A stretch of 64,000 nt of DNA from an uncultured Flavobacteriales bacterium (GTDB lineage: Bacteria; Bacteroidota; Bacteroidia; Flavobacteriales_F; PHOS-HE28): the NCBI GenBank assembly GCA_937872175.1, contig CALMPI010000042.1, positions 23,989-87,988 on the forward strand, given 5' to 3'. The notes under the pieces are model-generated. The model had not been told where the DNA came from and searched no databases. It saw only the letters and a list, made by a program, of their open reading frames with translations. Position numbers and translations under genes: made by a program. Below, in pieces: positions 35,138 to 43,189 of the stretch (its first letter is position 1; the number at the start of each line of letters is the position of its first letter).

Positions 35138-36007
35138 ATGCGCCGACAACACCTGCCTCTGCTGCTCGCTTCGCTGTTGCTGTGCAGCGTGGCGCGATCC
35201 CAGGGCTTCTGGCTCCAGCCGAGCTCCACATGGCATGAGACCTATGCCTACTTCGACGGGACCTATCTGCACCATGCCGAATTCGACATCGTGCTGGACG
35301 GCGATACCACCATCGCGAACCAGACCTATCACCAGTTGCGTCGGTACGGCACCGATACGACATGGACGATCGGCGGGACCGTGCCGGTGGCCATCGATCC
35401 GCTGGACGACTATCTGGGCGCCTTGCGGGAGGACACGGTGTCGGACCGATGGTGGGTGGTCTTCGAAGGCTTCCAGAACGAAGAGCTGCTGTTCGAGTTC
35501 GCGCTCGCATCAGGGCAGGTGATCGGTGGCACGTATGGCGATTGCGCCGAGGGCTACACCGTGGATGCGATCGACTCGGTGGCGATCGGCAGCTCATGGC
35601 GGCATCGCTATCATGCCGGCCCATGGAGCGGATACATCATCGAAGGCATCGGGATGCACAGCGGCCTGTTCGGTCGCCTGTGCCTGGGCTTCGAGGAGTT
35701 CGGTTGTCTGCGGCGCTACGCGGTCGGAGGCGATACGCTCGTTGTGGACGGCTGTCAGGAGCTCACACTGGCCCTTCCTGAACCGGCGCGATCCCCGGTC
35801 CCGTCGCCATTCCCAAATCCGGCTACGGACCGATGCCAGCTGGGGGAAGCGTTCACGGGGGAGAGGATCCTCATCCTGGATGCCACGGGCCGCGTGGTCG
35901 CGCATGAACGCCTGGAGGCCGGAGGTTCCGTGGATCTCCATGCGCTGCTACCGGGACTGTACGTGCTGCGTGGGCCCGACTGGCAGGTGCGCGTGATCCG
36001 TCCGTGA
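35138..36007 (+). CDS. T9SS-exported protein of unknown function (289 aa)
   Basis: A signal peptide (MRRQHLPLLLASLLLCSVAR, cleavage near SQG) is followed by about 180 residues that I cannot assign (FDIVLDGDTTIANQTYHQLR, GYTVDAIDSVAIGSSWRHRY). The protein closes with a T9SS type A sorting domain (SPFPNPATDRCQLGE, ILDATGRVVAHERLEAGG, LPGLYVLRG). It should be exported to the cell surface or medium. The start was chosen at the signal peptide; the frame extends upstream into the rhodanese gene without good features. It stands 88 bp after the rhodanese gene. Confidence 0.8.
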   Translation: MRRQHLPLLLASLLLCSVARSQGFWLQPSSTWHETYAYFDGTYLHHAEFDIVLDGDTTIANQTYHQLRRYGTDTTWTIGGTVPVAIDPLDDYLGALREDTVSDRWWVVFEGFQNEELLFEFALASGQVIGGTYGDCAEGYTVDAIDSVAIGSSWRHRYHAGPWSGYIIEGIGMHSGLFGRLCLGFEEFGCLRRYAVGGDTLVVDGCQELTLALPEPARSPVPSPFPNPATDRCQLGEAFTGERILILDATGRVVAHERLEAGGSVDLHALLPGLYVLRGPDWQVRVIRP

Positions 36008-36207
36008 TCGGTCCCGATCGCACACCGGCCGGTGTGTCGCTCTGGCGGACCGTGCACCCGGCGCCCCGCTGCTGTTCCGGGTGGCCACCACCGTAGGGGA
36101 AGGGCACGATGAACCGTTCATCACCGAGGCAACGCCAGCGCACCGGATCCTTCGCTACTGCAGAACGGAGAGGCACCTTGCATGTCCCTTGTCGCGGGTT
36201 ACGAGTT

Positions 36208-36241
36208 GGCGTGTTACGCGTTCGCACGCGCCCAACACGCC
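36208..36241. promoter_or_regulatory. Inverted repeat upstream of the second permease
   Basis: Arms GGCGTGTT (36208-36215) and AACACGCC (36234-36241) enclose ACGCG...CGCGC. The element ends 36 bp before the permease start. The rest of the 270-bp gap 36008-36277 shows nothing I can name. It may be an operator, a leader hairpin or an intergenic repeat. Confidence 0.4.
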
Positions 36242-36277
36242 ACACGTAACGGATCAACCCGCAACTGAGCTCCCCCC

Positions 36278-38680
36278 ATGCTCAAGAACCTCCTCCTCAC
36301 CGGCTTCCGCAACCTCTGGAAGCAGAAGCTCCACACCCTCATCAACCTGCTGGGCCTGGCCACGGGCATCGCGTGCTTCGTGCTCATCGGGCTGTATGTG
36401 CGGTACCAGCGCAGCTTCGACCGGTTCGTACCGAACAACGAACGGGTTCATCGCGTGGTGGGCGAGATCGAGATGGAAGGTCAGGGCGAGCACAGCAGCA
36501 GCATGGTCTTCGGCCTCGGGCCCACGCTCTACCATGATCACCCCGAGCTGATCGAACGCTATTGCCGATGGTTCGATTTCCAGGACCCGCAGCACACGTT
36601 GAAGGTGGGTGACAGCCTGAGCACCGACCGCATGTTCACCGAGAGCGGCCTCTACCTGGTGGACAGCACCGTGTTCGACATGTTCAACTACCCGCTGCTC
36701 GTCGGCGATCCGAGGACCGCGCTCAGCAAACCCGGCAGTATCGTGCTCTCGCAGGAGCTGGCGAAGAAGTACTTCGGCGATGCCGACCCCATGGGCCGGA
36801 TGATGAAATGGGACAATGCCATGGACGTGCAGGTGACCGGCATCCTGGGCGAGATCCCGCGCAATTCCCACATCAGGTTCACGGGACTGGTCTCGTTCTA
36901 CACCATCACGCAGTTCTGGCGCAACATCGAGAAGAACAACTGGGTGTGGAACCCCTGCTGGACCTATGTGCGGCTGAAGGATGGCATCACCAAAGCGGAG
37001 GTGGACCGCGTGTTCCCGGACTTCATCCAGAAGTACTACCCCGACTTCCTCAAGGACCAGATCGGGCACGAACTGCAGCCGCTCGCCGATATCCACCTCA
37101 CCAGCAAGCTCGACTTCGAGATGCACCAGAACGGCGACAAGGGCAGCGTGAACATCCTCTGGGCGATCGGCTTCTTCATCCTCGTGCTGGCGGGCGTCAA
37201 CTTCATGAACCTTGCCACGGCGCGAAGTGCGTACCGGGCGCGGGAAGTGGGCGTGCGCAAGGCGGCGGGCGCAACGCGCGGTCAGCTGATCGCCCAATTC
37301 CTGCTGGAGAGCGTGCTGATGAGCCTGCTCGCGGCATTGATCGCCTTGTTGCTGATCAAGTTGCTGATGCCCGCGTTCAACTCCCTGGCGGGAGAGAGCA
37401 TCCCGCTGCCTTCGATGCTGGTGCCCGGCGTGCTGGGCATCGCGCTTGTGCTCGGTCTGCTCAGCGGCATCTATCCGGCCTTCTTCCTCAGCAACTTCAG
37501 ACCGGCGGTGGTGCTGAAAGGCAACAGCGGTGGCACCTCGCGAGGGCAGGCCCTGCGCAAGGCGTTGGTGGTGGTGCAGTTCGCCATCGCGCTGGTGCTC
37601 ATCATCGGCACCGTCTTCGTGAAACGCCAGCACGATCATCTGCGCAGTGTGGACCTCGGCTTCAACAAGGAGCAGGTGATCCTGATCCCCGTGCGTGCGC
37701 CGATGAGCGACGTGTACCTCGCGGTGTTCCCCGAGCTGAAGAAGATCAGCGGTGTGAAGGCCGTGAGCTGGGCCAACGACATCATCGGCAAGAAGCACAA
37801 CACGCACGAGTTCAACTGGGGCACCATGGAGCAGGGCACGTGGACCTACCTGCCCGCGCTCTATGTGAACCCCGAGTTCCAGGAGGCGATGGACATCGAG
37901 CTGCTCGGCGGCCGCTGGTTCAGCCGTGAGTTCCCCGGCGATGATTCGCTCAGCGTGGTGGTCAACGAGACCTTCGCGAGGCAGTTGCATCCGGAGGATC
38001 CCACCAAGGCCATCGGCGAGCGCATGGACACGCCGCATGGCGAGGAACGCGTGATCGGTGTGGCGAAGGACTTCGCCTTCGATCCGCTCTTCAAGGCCGT
38101 GCAGCCATTCGTGTTCGACATGACCAGGGACATCGGGCAATGGCTGCGCTACATCTATATCCGCACCGAGGCCGGCGACCCCACACCGGTGATCGAGGCC
38201 GCGCGCAGGGAGTGGAACGCGCGCACGACGCAGTTCCCCTTCGAGTACCAGTTCCTCGATGATCAGCTCGACATGCAGTACGAAGCGCAAGGCCGCCTCG
38301 CTTCATTGGTCGGCGTCTTCTCGCTGCTCGCGGTCTTCATCGCCTGCCTCGGCCTCTTCGCGCTCGCCAGTTGGACCGCCGAGAAGCGCACGCGCGAGAT
38401 CGGCATCCGGAAGGTGATGGGCGCCGATACGCTGCGTATCACCTGGGTGGTCACCCGCGATTTCCTATTGCTGGTGCTCGTGGGCGCCGTGGTCGCCGTG
38501 CCGCTCGCGTGGTTCGGCGTGGGCCGCTGGCTGGAGAACTTCGCCTTCCGCACGCACATCGAGCCGCTGGTCTTCCTCGGCGCGGGGCTGGTCGTACTCC
38601 TCATCGCCACCTTCACCGTGAGCTTCCGGGCGATCCGAGCGGCGCAGACGGATCCGGTGAAGGCGTTGCGGCATGAATAA
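36278..38680 (+). CDS. FtsX/MacB-type ABC permease (800 aa)
   Basis: This second permease has the same layout as the one at 31414: a first helix (TLINLLGLATGIACFVLIGL), a periplasmic core domain, FtsX domain 1 (GVNFMNLATARSAYRAREVG, KAAGATRGQLIAQFLLESVL), a second periplasmic domain and FtsX domain 2 (REIGIRKVMGADTLRITWVV). No ATPase gene is adjacent, so it probably uses the ATPase at 30708 or one elsewhere. It is distant enough from the first permease at residue level to be an old paralogue. Confidence 0.92.
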   Translation: MLKNLLLTGFRNLWKQKLHTLINLLGLATGIACFVLIGLYVRYQRSFDRFVPNNERVHRVVGEIEMEGQGEHSSSMVFGLGPTLYHDHPELIERYCRWFDFQDPQHTLKVGDSLSTDRMFTESGLYLVDSTVFDMFNYPLLVGDPRTALSKPGSIVLSQELAKKYFGDADPMGRMMKWDNAMDVQVTGILGEIPRNSHIRFTGLVSFYTITQFWRNIEKNNWVWNPCWTYVRLKDGITKAEVDRVFPDFIQKYYPDFLKDQIGHELQPLADIHLTSKLDFEMHQNGDKGSVNILWAIGFFILVLAGVNFMNLATARSAYRAREVGVRKAAGATRGQLIAQFLLESVLMSLLAALIALLLIKLLMPAFNSLAGESIPLPSMLVPGVLGIALVLGLLSGIYPAFFLSNFRPAVVLKGNSGGTSRGQALRKALVVVQFAIALVLIIGTVFVKRQHDHLRSVDLGFNKEQVILIPVRAPMSDVYLAVFPELKKISGVKAVSWANDIIGKKHNTHEFNWGTMEQGTWTYLPALYVNPEFQEAMDIELLGGRWFSREFPGDDSLSVVVNETFARQLHPEDPTKAIGERMDTPHGEERVIGVAKDFAFDPLFKAVQPFVFDMTRDIGQWLRYIYIRTEAGDPTPVIEAARREWNARTTQFPFEYQFLDDQLDMQYEAQGRLASLVGVFSLLAVFIACLGLFALASWTAEKRTREIGIRKVMGADTLRITWVVTRDFLLLVLVGAVVAVPLAWFGVGRWLENFAFRTHIEPLVFLGAGLVVLLIATFTVSFRAIRAAQTDPVKALRHE

Positions 38681-38690
38681 CCGCTGCCAC

Positions 38691-39200
38691 ATGCACCGCC
38701 GCCACTTCCTCACCACAGCTACCCTTGGCCTCCCGCTGCTCGGTGGCACTACCCTCTTCGCCCAAGACCTCATGAAACCCGCCAAGCCCGCGCAGCTCGC
38801 GCCCGAGCTGGTGAAGGAGTTCGTGCGTGTGGGCCACAACAACCTGCCGGAGGTGCAGCGCATGCTGAAGGAGCAGCCTGGACTGCTGAACGCCAGCTGG
38901 GATGTGGGCGGCGGCGATTTTGAGACGGCACTTGAGGGCGCGGGCCATGTGGGCGACCGGGAGATCGCGGAGTACCTGATCGGCCAGGGAGCGCGTGCCA
39001 ACATCTTCGTGCTCACCATGCTCGGCCGTACCACGGAGGTCAAGGCGTTGCTGGCGGCTTTCCCGAACCTGTTGCGCTCGAAAGGGCCGCATGGGCTGAC
39101 GTTGCTTCACCACGCCACGCGCGGAGGGGAGCCGGCGAAGGAACTGTTGGAACACATCAGCCAGTTGGGCTTGACGGAGACGAAGTTGGCGATGCCCTAG
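38691..39200 (+). CDS. Exported ankyrin-repeat protein
   Basis: The 169-residue protein starts with a signal resembling those of exported Bacteroidota proteins (MHRRHFLTTATLGLPLLGGT, cleavage near LFAQ). It continues with a short ankyrin array (TALEGAGHVGDREIAEYLIG QGAR, HGLTLLHHATRGGEPAKELL). Ankyrin repeats mediate protein contacts; no enzyme domain is present. An earlier in-frame ATG at 38673 overlaps the permease stop by 8 bp and would add 6 residues; the signal is better placed from 38691. Probably cotranscribed with the permease. Confidence 0.75.
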   Translation: MHRRHFLTTATLGLPLLGGTTLFAQDLMKPAKPAQLAPELVKEFVRVGHNNLPEVQRMLKEQPGLLNASWDVGGGDFETALEGAGHVGDREIAEYLIGQGARANIFVLTMLGRTTEVKALLAAFPNLLRSKGPHGLTLLHHATRGGEPAKELLEHISQLGLTETKLAMP

Positions 39201-39208
39201 GCAAGCAC

Positions 39209-40171
39209 TCACTGTGGGGTCGGCACCCGCACGAACACCGGCGCCTGCTCGCTCAGCGTATCCGTCGCCAGCGGCTTCACTTTCTTGGTGCGCATGTCCA
39301 TCAGGAAGATGTCGTACACCGGTCGCTCCTCTTCGCTCACGAGCGGGGTGCCGCTGTACACGAGCCATTGCTCGTCCGGGCTCCAACTGTGCCAGTCCTC
39401 ATCGAAGCCGTCAGCGGTGAGTTGTTGCTCGCCGGTGCCGTCGGCTTTGATGCTGAAGATGCTGAGGTTGCCGTTGCGCTTGGAGCAATAGGTGATGCGC
39501 CCGCTCTTCAGCCAGTTCGGTGGACCGGCATGGTAGGCCCACCACTCGGCGGTGGTATCGTTGGCGGGATAATGCGTGAGCTGCCGCAGGCCGCTTCCAT
39601 CCGTGTTGATGATGTGCAGTTCGGCGGGATAGCCATGCTTCACTTTCTCCTCCGCGCCACGGAAGACGATCTGCTGGCCATCCGGTGAGAAGCACGGGTC
39701 GTTGGCATATGCAAGGCCGTGGTAGAGCGTGTCGAGGATCGCGCCATCCTTGTTGATCCGGAAGAAGGCGGTGTCGTGGATGCCCTTCGGGTCCACGATG
39801 AATTCGCTGCCGTTCACGCGCGCGCTCATCCAGCTGTCCTGCAACTGACGGTCGCTGATGCGGCGCACGTCGTTCCCGTCGGCGTCCATCTCGTAGAGGA
39901 AGTAGCAGCGGTGGCAGGTGTCGCGGTCGCTGAGGAACAGGAGCCGATCATCGTACGCTGCGTACACCCAATCCACACCGGGCGTATTGGTGATGTTGCG
40001 CCGGTTCTTGCCATCGAGGTCCATCACGAAGATCTCGTAGTTGTCCTCGGGTGAGTTGGTGAAGACGTTGTAGGCGATGCGGAGCTCAGGTGCTTCCTGC
40101 TGAGGCTCTGATGATGGCGTACCGGAGCACGCGGTGATGAGTGTTGCGGGAAGGAGGATGGCGAATCTCAT
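39209..40171 (-). CDS. TolB-like beta-propeller lipoprotein
   Basis: The 320-residue protein has a lipoprotein signal (LLPATLITACSGTP; Cys after ITA) and a WD40-like PD40 propeller of the TolB type, with repeated patterns such as IFVMDLDGKNRRNITN, YEMDADGNDVRRISD, LHIINTDGSGLRQLTH and FSIKADGTGEQQLTADGFDE. Such proteins sit in the periplasm or on the outer membrane; a ligand cannot be inferred. It lies 3 bp after the next propeller gene and is the last gene of a minus-strand set. Confidence 0.85.
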   Translation of the reverse strand: MRFAILLPATLITACSGTPSSEPQQEAPELRIAYNVFTNSPEDNYEIFVMDLDGKNRRNITNTPGVDWVYAAYDDRLLFLSDRDTCHRCYFLYEMDADGNDVRRISDRQLQDSWMSARVNGSEFIVDPKGIHDTAFFRINKDGAILDTLYHGLAYANDPCFSPDGQQIVFRGAEEKVKHGYPAELHIINTDGSGLRQLTHYPANDTTAEWWAYHAGPPNWLKSGRITYCSKRNGNLSIFSIKADGTGEQQLTADGFDEDWHSWSPDEQWLVYSGTPLVSEEERPVYDIFLMDMRTKKVKPLATDTLSEQAPVFVRVPTPQ

Positions 40172-40174
40172 GGT

Positions 40175-41065
40175 TCAATGCATTCGTTTCGGACGCCAGG
40201 CGCCCGCCTCATCGCGGCCATCGTTGTCGGTAAGCAGTTTCATGTCCTTTCCATCGGGCCGCACGATGACCAGTTCAGTGCTGCACGGCCGAACGCTGGT
40301 GTAGGCGATCCACTGGCCGTCGGGCGACCACGCGGGCCACCGGTTGTCGAAGCCATCCTGCACCAGTGCTTGATCGCCCGTGCCATCGGGCCGGATCTTC
40401 CGCAAGTGGCAACCGGATCGGTCGCAACTGTGGTAGGCTATCCAATAGCCATCGGGCGACCAGTCGGCCAGACCATCGAAGCGGGCGGTGCCGGGCAGCA
40501 GGGTTTCATTTCGCGTAACGAGCTCCATGATCATCAATTCACCATCGGCTTGGTGTACGGCGGTATCTCGTGCAGGGAAGGTGCGCAGGAACACCACACG
40601 TTGACCATCGGGTGAGTAGCGCGGCGATGATGAGGCATACCGGTCGTACGTGAGTTGTTCGATCTCGCCCTCCGGCCATGTCATGCGAAAGACCTGGTCC
40701 TTAATGATGGAGTCCTTCGCCACCATGAGCAAGGCTTTGCCATCGGGCGCCCAGCTCGCGACGCGCATGTCCTTAGGCCCCAAATGGATCACGCTGTCCA
40801 TATCAAGGTCCAACACCTCCATCCGCATGCTGTCCTTCATGTAGTGGTTGAAGGCCAGATAGCGACCGTCAGGCGACCATGCGTATCCGTATTCCTGGTC
40901 CTTGCTATGGGTCAACCGCCTCAAAGCGGCCGGTTTGTCCACCGACATCAGGTGGATGTCCGGGAAACTGTCTCGCTTGCTGAACCACGCGAGTTGCCCA
41001 GATTGCCCGCATGCGAGCGTGGCCGGGAGGACCATCAGGGAAGCGAATAGTGCGTACCCGTTCAT
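40175..41065 (-). CDS. TolB-like beta-propeller secreted protein
   Basis: The 296-residue protein has a signal peptide (MNGYALFASLMVLPATLACG; a lipobox ATLAC is possible) and PD40 propeller blades (YAWSPDGRYLAFNHYM, ASWAPDGKALLMV, PRYSPDGQRVVFLRT, ADWSPDGYWIAYHSC, PAWSPDGQWIAYTSV). ATG 41065 was chosen since it makes an ATGA overlap with the upstream DUF1761 gene; ATG 41071 would add two residues. It is related in fold to the downstream propeller lipoprotein, perhaps an old duplication. Confidence 0.83.
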   Translation of the reverse strand: MNGYALFASLMVLPATLACGQSGQLAWFSKRDSFPDIHLMSVDKPAALRRLTHSKDQEYGYAWSPDGRYLAFNHYMKDSMRMEVLDLDMDSVIHLGPKDMRVASWAPDGKALLMVAKDSIIKDQVFRMTWPEGEIEQLTYDRYASSSPRYSPDGQRVVFLRTFPARDTAVHQADGELMIMELVTRNETLLPGTARFDGLADWSPDGYWIAYHSCDRSGCHLRKIRPDGTGDQALVQDGFDNRWPAWSPDGQWIAYTSVRPCSTELVIVRPDGKDMKLLTDNDGRDEAGAWRPKRMH

Positions 41066-41466
41066 CGCCATGCCCCGATGATAAGCCCTTTCAGTGTGAA
41101 GGCGACCAGCATGTAGCCCGCGTTGATGAGCATGTAGCCCCACTTCCGTTGCTCGAAGAGCCCGACGATCATGGAGGCCAGCGCCGCCCATACGCCCGTG
41201 AGCAGACCGTAGGTCGCGCCTTGCGCCGCGTTCATGTCCGGCGAGCCGAGGAAGAAGGCGAGGTTGTAGCTGATGATGAGCGCGAACAGGCAAGTGAGGC
41301 CATAGGTCTTCGCTGGGTTCATCGCCTTCTTGATGCCGTCATCGGTGAAGCCGTTCGCATCGCGCCAAGCTTTGTAGAAGAGCAGCGGTGAATACCAGAG
41401 CGCGCCCACGAGCAGATCGCTCAAGGCCGCAAGGATGATGGCGAGGTGGTTCAGGTGGACATCCAT
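41062..41466 (-). CDS. DUF1761 membrane protein
   Basis: The 134-residue protein has four hydrophobic helices and the DUF1761 start pattern (AIILAALSDLLVGALWYSPL LF, then KAWRDANGF). The function of the family is unknown. It overlaps the downstream propeller gene by 4 bp and lies 57 bp after the AraC regulator stop, so it may be the first gene of an operon with both propeller genes. Confidence 0.82.
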   Translation of the reverse strand: MDVHLNHLAIILAALSDLLVGALWYSPLLFYKAWRDANGFTDDGIKKAMNPAKTYGLTCLFALIISYNLAFFLGSPDMNAAQGATYGLLTGVWAALASMIVGLFEQRKWGYMLINAGYMLVAFTLKGLIIGAWR

Positions 41467-41523
41467 GGCGTGCGGGTATGCTGCGAAGGAATCGACCGCG
41501 GTGGAGATCTGCTTGGAAAAATT

Positions 41524-42354
41524 TCACCGGCCGTCCACGGGCAGCCAGTTCAGGAAGTGACCCTTGGCTTCCATGTAGCGCGTGGGGCTCAGGCCGGTCA
41601 TCTCGCGGAAGGTGTTCACCAGGTGCGACTGGTCGTAGAAGCCATGCTCCAGTGCGAGTTGCGCCCAATCGGGGTCGGTCTCGTGCTCGAGGCGTCGTAG
41701 CAGCGTTTGGAAGCGCACCAGGCTCGCGTAGCGTTTGGGACCTAGACCACAATGGCGTTGGAAGAGCTCGTTCAAGTGTTTCTGCGAACATCCCAGCTCA
41801 TCGCTGATCGAGCCGACGGTACCGATGCCGTTGCGTTTAAGCATCGCATCCAAAGCGATATCCACGCGGCGCTCCACTTGGCGCGCAGGAAAGAGTGGAG
41901 CCAATATCGCTTCGGCCTTATCGAGCATCGCGTGTGCGCCGTGCTGTTCCAAGGTCTCGCCCAGTGTGTCACGAACCGTGCTGAACACCGCGCCGAGCAG
42001 CAGGTCGAGGTCCACCACGGTATCATTCAGTTCATGCGCGGGCATTCCCACCAACGAGGGCAGCACGCCCGGCCGCAGACGCAGCACCAGCATCGGAGCA
42101 CCACTGCCCACACCGATCACGATGCGCGAGCTGCGCATGCCGCTCACCCATCCGCGCTTGTGCATGTCGAAACGTTCGCCGTGCTCATCGTGCCAGCGCT
42201 GCTTGGGCGCATCGCTCAGGTCGATCACCACCTCGCAACCGCCGTCGGGCACGAACACCTCGCGTGCATGCGTGGGCAGGTAGCCCTGATGGAAGGTGAT
42301 GTGCTCCACCGCATGGGCGATCAGCCCGGAGGGCTTGCGGAAGAGGAGGAGCAT
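41524..42354 (-). CDS. AraC-family transcriptional regulator
   Basis: The 276-residue regulator has an N-terminal sensing domain of the type found in many Bacteroidota AraC proteins (FHQGYLPTHAREVFVPDGGC EVVIDL). The C-terminal double helix-turn-helix follows (VGSISDELGCSQKHLNELFQ RHCGLGPKRYASLVRF, then FYDQSHLVNTFREMTGLSPT). The ligand is unknown. It lies upstream of and in line with DUF1761 and the propeller genes and may control them. It is 46 bp after the HxlR gene on the same strand. Confidence 0.92.
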   Translation of the reverse strand: MLLLFRKPSGLIAHAVEHITFHQGYLPTHAREVFVPDGGCEVVIDLSDAPKQRWHDEHGERFDMHKRGWVSGMRSSRIVIGVGSGAPMLVLRLRPGVLPSLVGMPAHELNDTVVDLDLLLGAVFSTVRDTLGETLEQHGAHAMLDKAEAILAPLFPARQVERRVDIALDAMLKRNGIGTVGSISDELGCSQKHLNELFQRHCGLGPKRYASLVRFQTLLRRLEHETDPDWAQLALEHGFYDQSHLVNTFREMTGLSPTRYMEAKGHFLNWLPVDGR

Positions 42355-42400
42355 GAGGCAAGGTAAGCGAGTGAACGGCGTTGCTCCACCTGCTGCTTAA

Positions 42401-42784
42401 CTACTTCCTTCCAGCCGGTCTCTTTTTCGGGAAGTAGAACTCGCTGGTGATCCCCGCCGCCTTCATCAGATCAAGCCCGTACTGCCGCAGCGTTTCGATC
42501 ACGGGGATGGCCTGTAAGCCCAGCGGGGTGAGCGCGTACTCGGTGCGTGGTGGCACCTCCGCGTACACCTTGCGGGAAACAAGCCCGTGCTGCTCCAACT
42601 CGCGCAGCGCCGCGGCCAGTTGCCGGTCGCTGATGTGCGCCATGCTCTTCTTCAGTTCGCTGAAGCGCTGCTTCTCTTTCTTCAAGCGATACAGGATCGG
42701 GCTCTTCCACGTGCCACCGATGTGCGCCATGGCGAACTCGAGCGGGTTGTAGTACACGTGGCCGTCGTGGGTGAAGTCGGGCAT
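42401..42784 (-). CDS. HxlR-family transcriptional regulator (cysteine-free)
   Basis: The 127-residue winged-helix regulator matches HxlR proteins: HIGGTWKSPILYRLKKEKQR, FSELKKSMAHISDRQLAAAL RELE, GLVSRKVYAEVPPRTEYALT. Many HxlR regulators of the YodB/QorR group sense quinones or aldehydes through an N-terminal cysteine, but this protein has no cysteine at all, the usual position being occupied by YYNPLEF. It is divergent from a DJ-1/PfpI gene, and the gap holds an HxlR-type dyad (43006-43025), which points to that gene as target. Confidence 0.93.
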   Translation of the reverse strand: MPDFTHDGHVYYNPLEFAMAHIGGTWKSPILYRLKKEKQRFSELKKSMAHISDRQLAAALRELEQHGLVSRKVYAEVPPRTEYALTPLGLQAIPVIETLRQYGLDLMKAAGITSEFYFPKKRPAGRK

Positions 42785-43005
42785 GGAAGCGGGCGTTGCG
42801 TGTTGGATGGTTGCGTGTTGGCGCGTTGGGCCGCCGGGCGGGCTGTCCGCTGTAGCTGCTTCGCCTCAGCGGGTGTCGCTGCGGCTGCGGGGGCTTCCTC
42901 CGGTCGCCTCCTCGCTGCGCGCGCCACCATCGCCTCGGCATCAGCAGGCTGCCGCTCCCATCCCTGGCGGGGCAAAGGTCGTCGCGAACCCCTTGTCCTG
43001 CGCAA

Positions 43006-43025
43006 TACTTACCAAGACGTGAGTA
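43006..43025. promoter_or_regulatory. HxlR-type operator dyad
   Basis: TACTTAC - 6 bp - GTGAGTA is an almost perfect inverted repeat (one mismatch). It fits the TACTTAC/GTAAGTA pattern described for HxlR-family operators between divergent genes. It lies 165 bp from the DJ-1 start and 222 bp from the hxlR start. Confidence 0.6.
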
Positions 43026-43114
43026 CCTCACAGATGCGCGCTACCTGCCGAAAGAGCCTGTATGAGCTGAAGGTTTGCAGCCGCAACCACCGCGACGCAA
43101 CGAACCCAGCACAA

Positions 43115-43174
43115 CAACAGGCAGGATGCCTGTTGGACGTAACACAACCCACCAACAGGCAGCCTGCCTGTTGG
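43115..43174. repeat. Two CAACAGGCA palindromes
   Basis: CAACAGGCA-GGA-TGCCTGTTG (43115-43135) and CCAACAGGCA-GCC-TGCCTGTTGG (43152-43174) are two perfect hairpins of the same core sequence, 16 bp apart and ending 15 bp before the DJ-1 start. They look like copies of a short palindromic intergenic repeat, or could fold in the mRNA leader. Confidence 0.75.
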
Positions 43175-43189
43175 ACCAACCCCACCCCC

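Larger units (their letters stand above)
42785..43189. other. 405-bp divergent intergenic region between HxlR and DJ-1 genes
   Basis: The end next to hxlR contains TTGCGTGTTGG twice (about 42796-42825), a short direct repeat. The middle is GC-rich without a visible gene. The end next to the DJ-1 gene carries the HxlR-type operator (43006-43025) and two CAACAGGCA palindromes (43115-43174). The frame of the DJ-1 gene stays open upstream through this gap, but it encodes no recognisable protein there. Confidence 0.6.

Noticed and set aside
42587..43189. N-terminal extension of the DJ-1 gene across the divergent gap
   Set aside because: The extra residues are low-complexity, overlap hxlR antisense and cross the operator and palindromes. 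Family similarity begins at ATG 43190.
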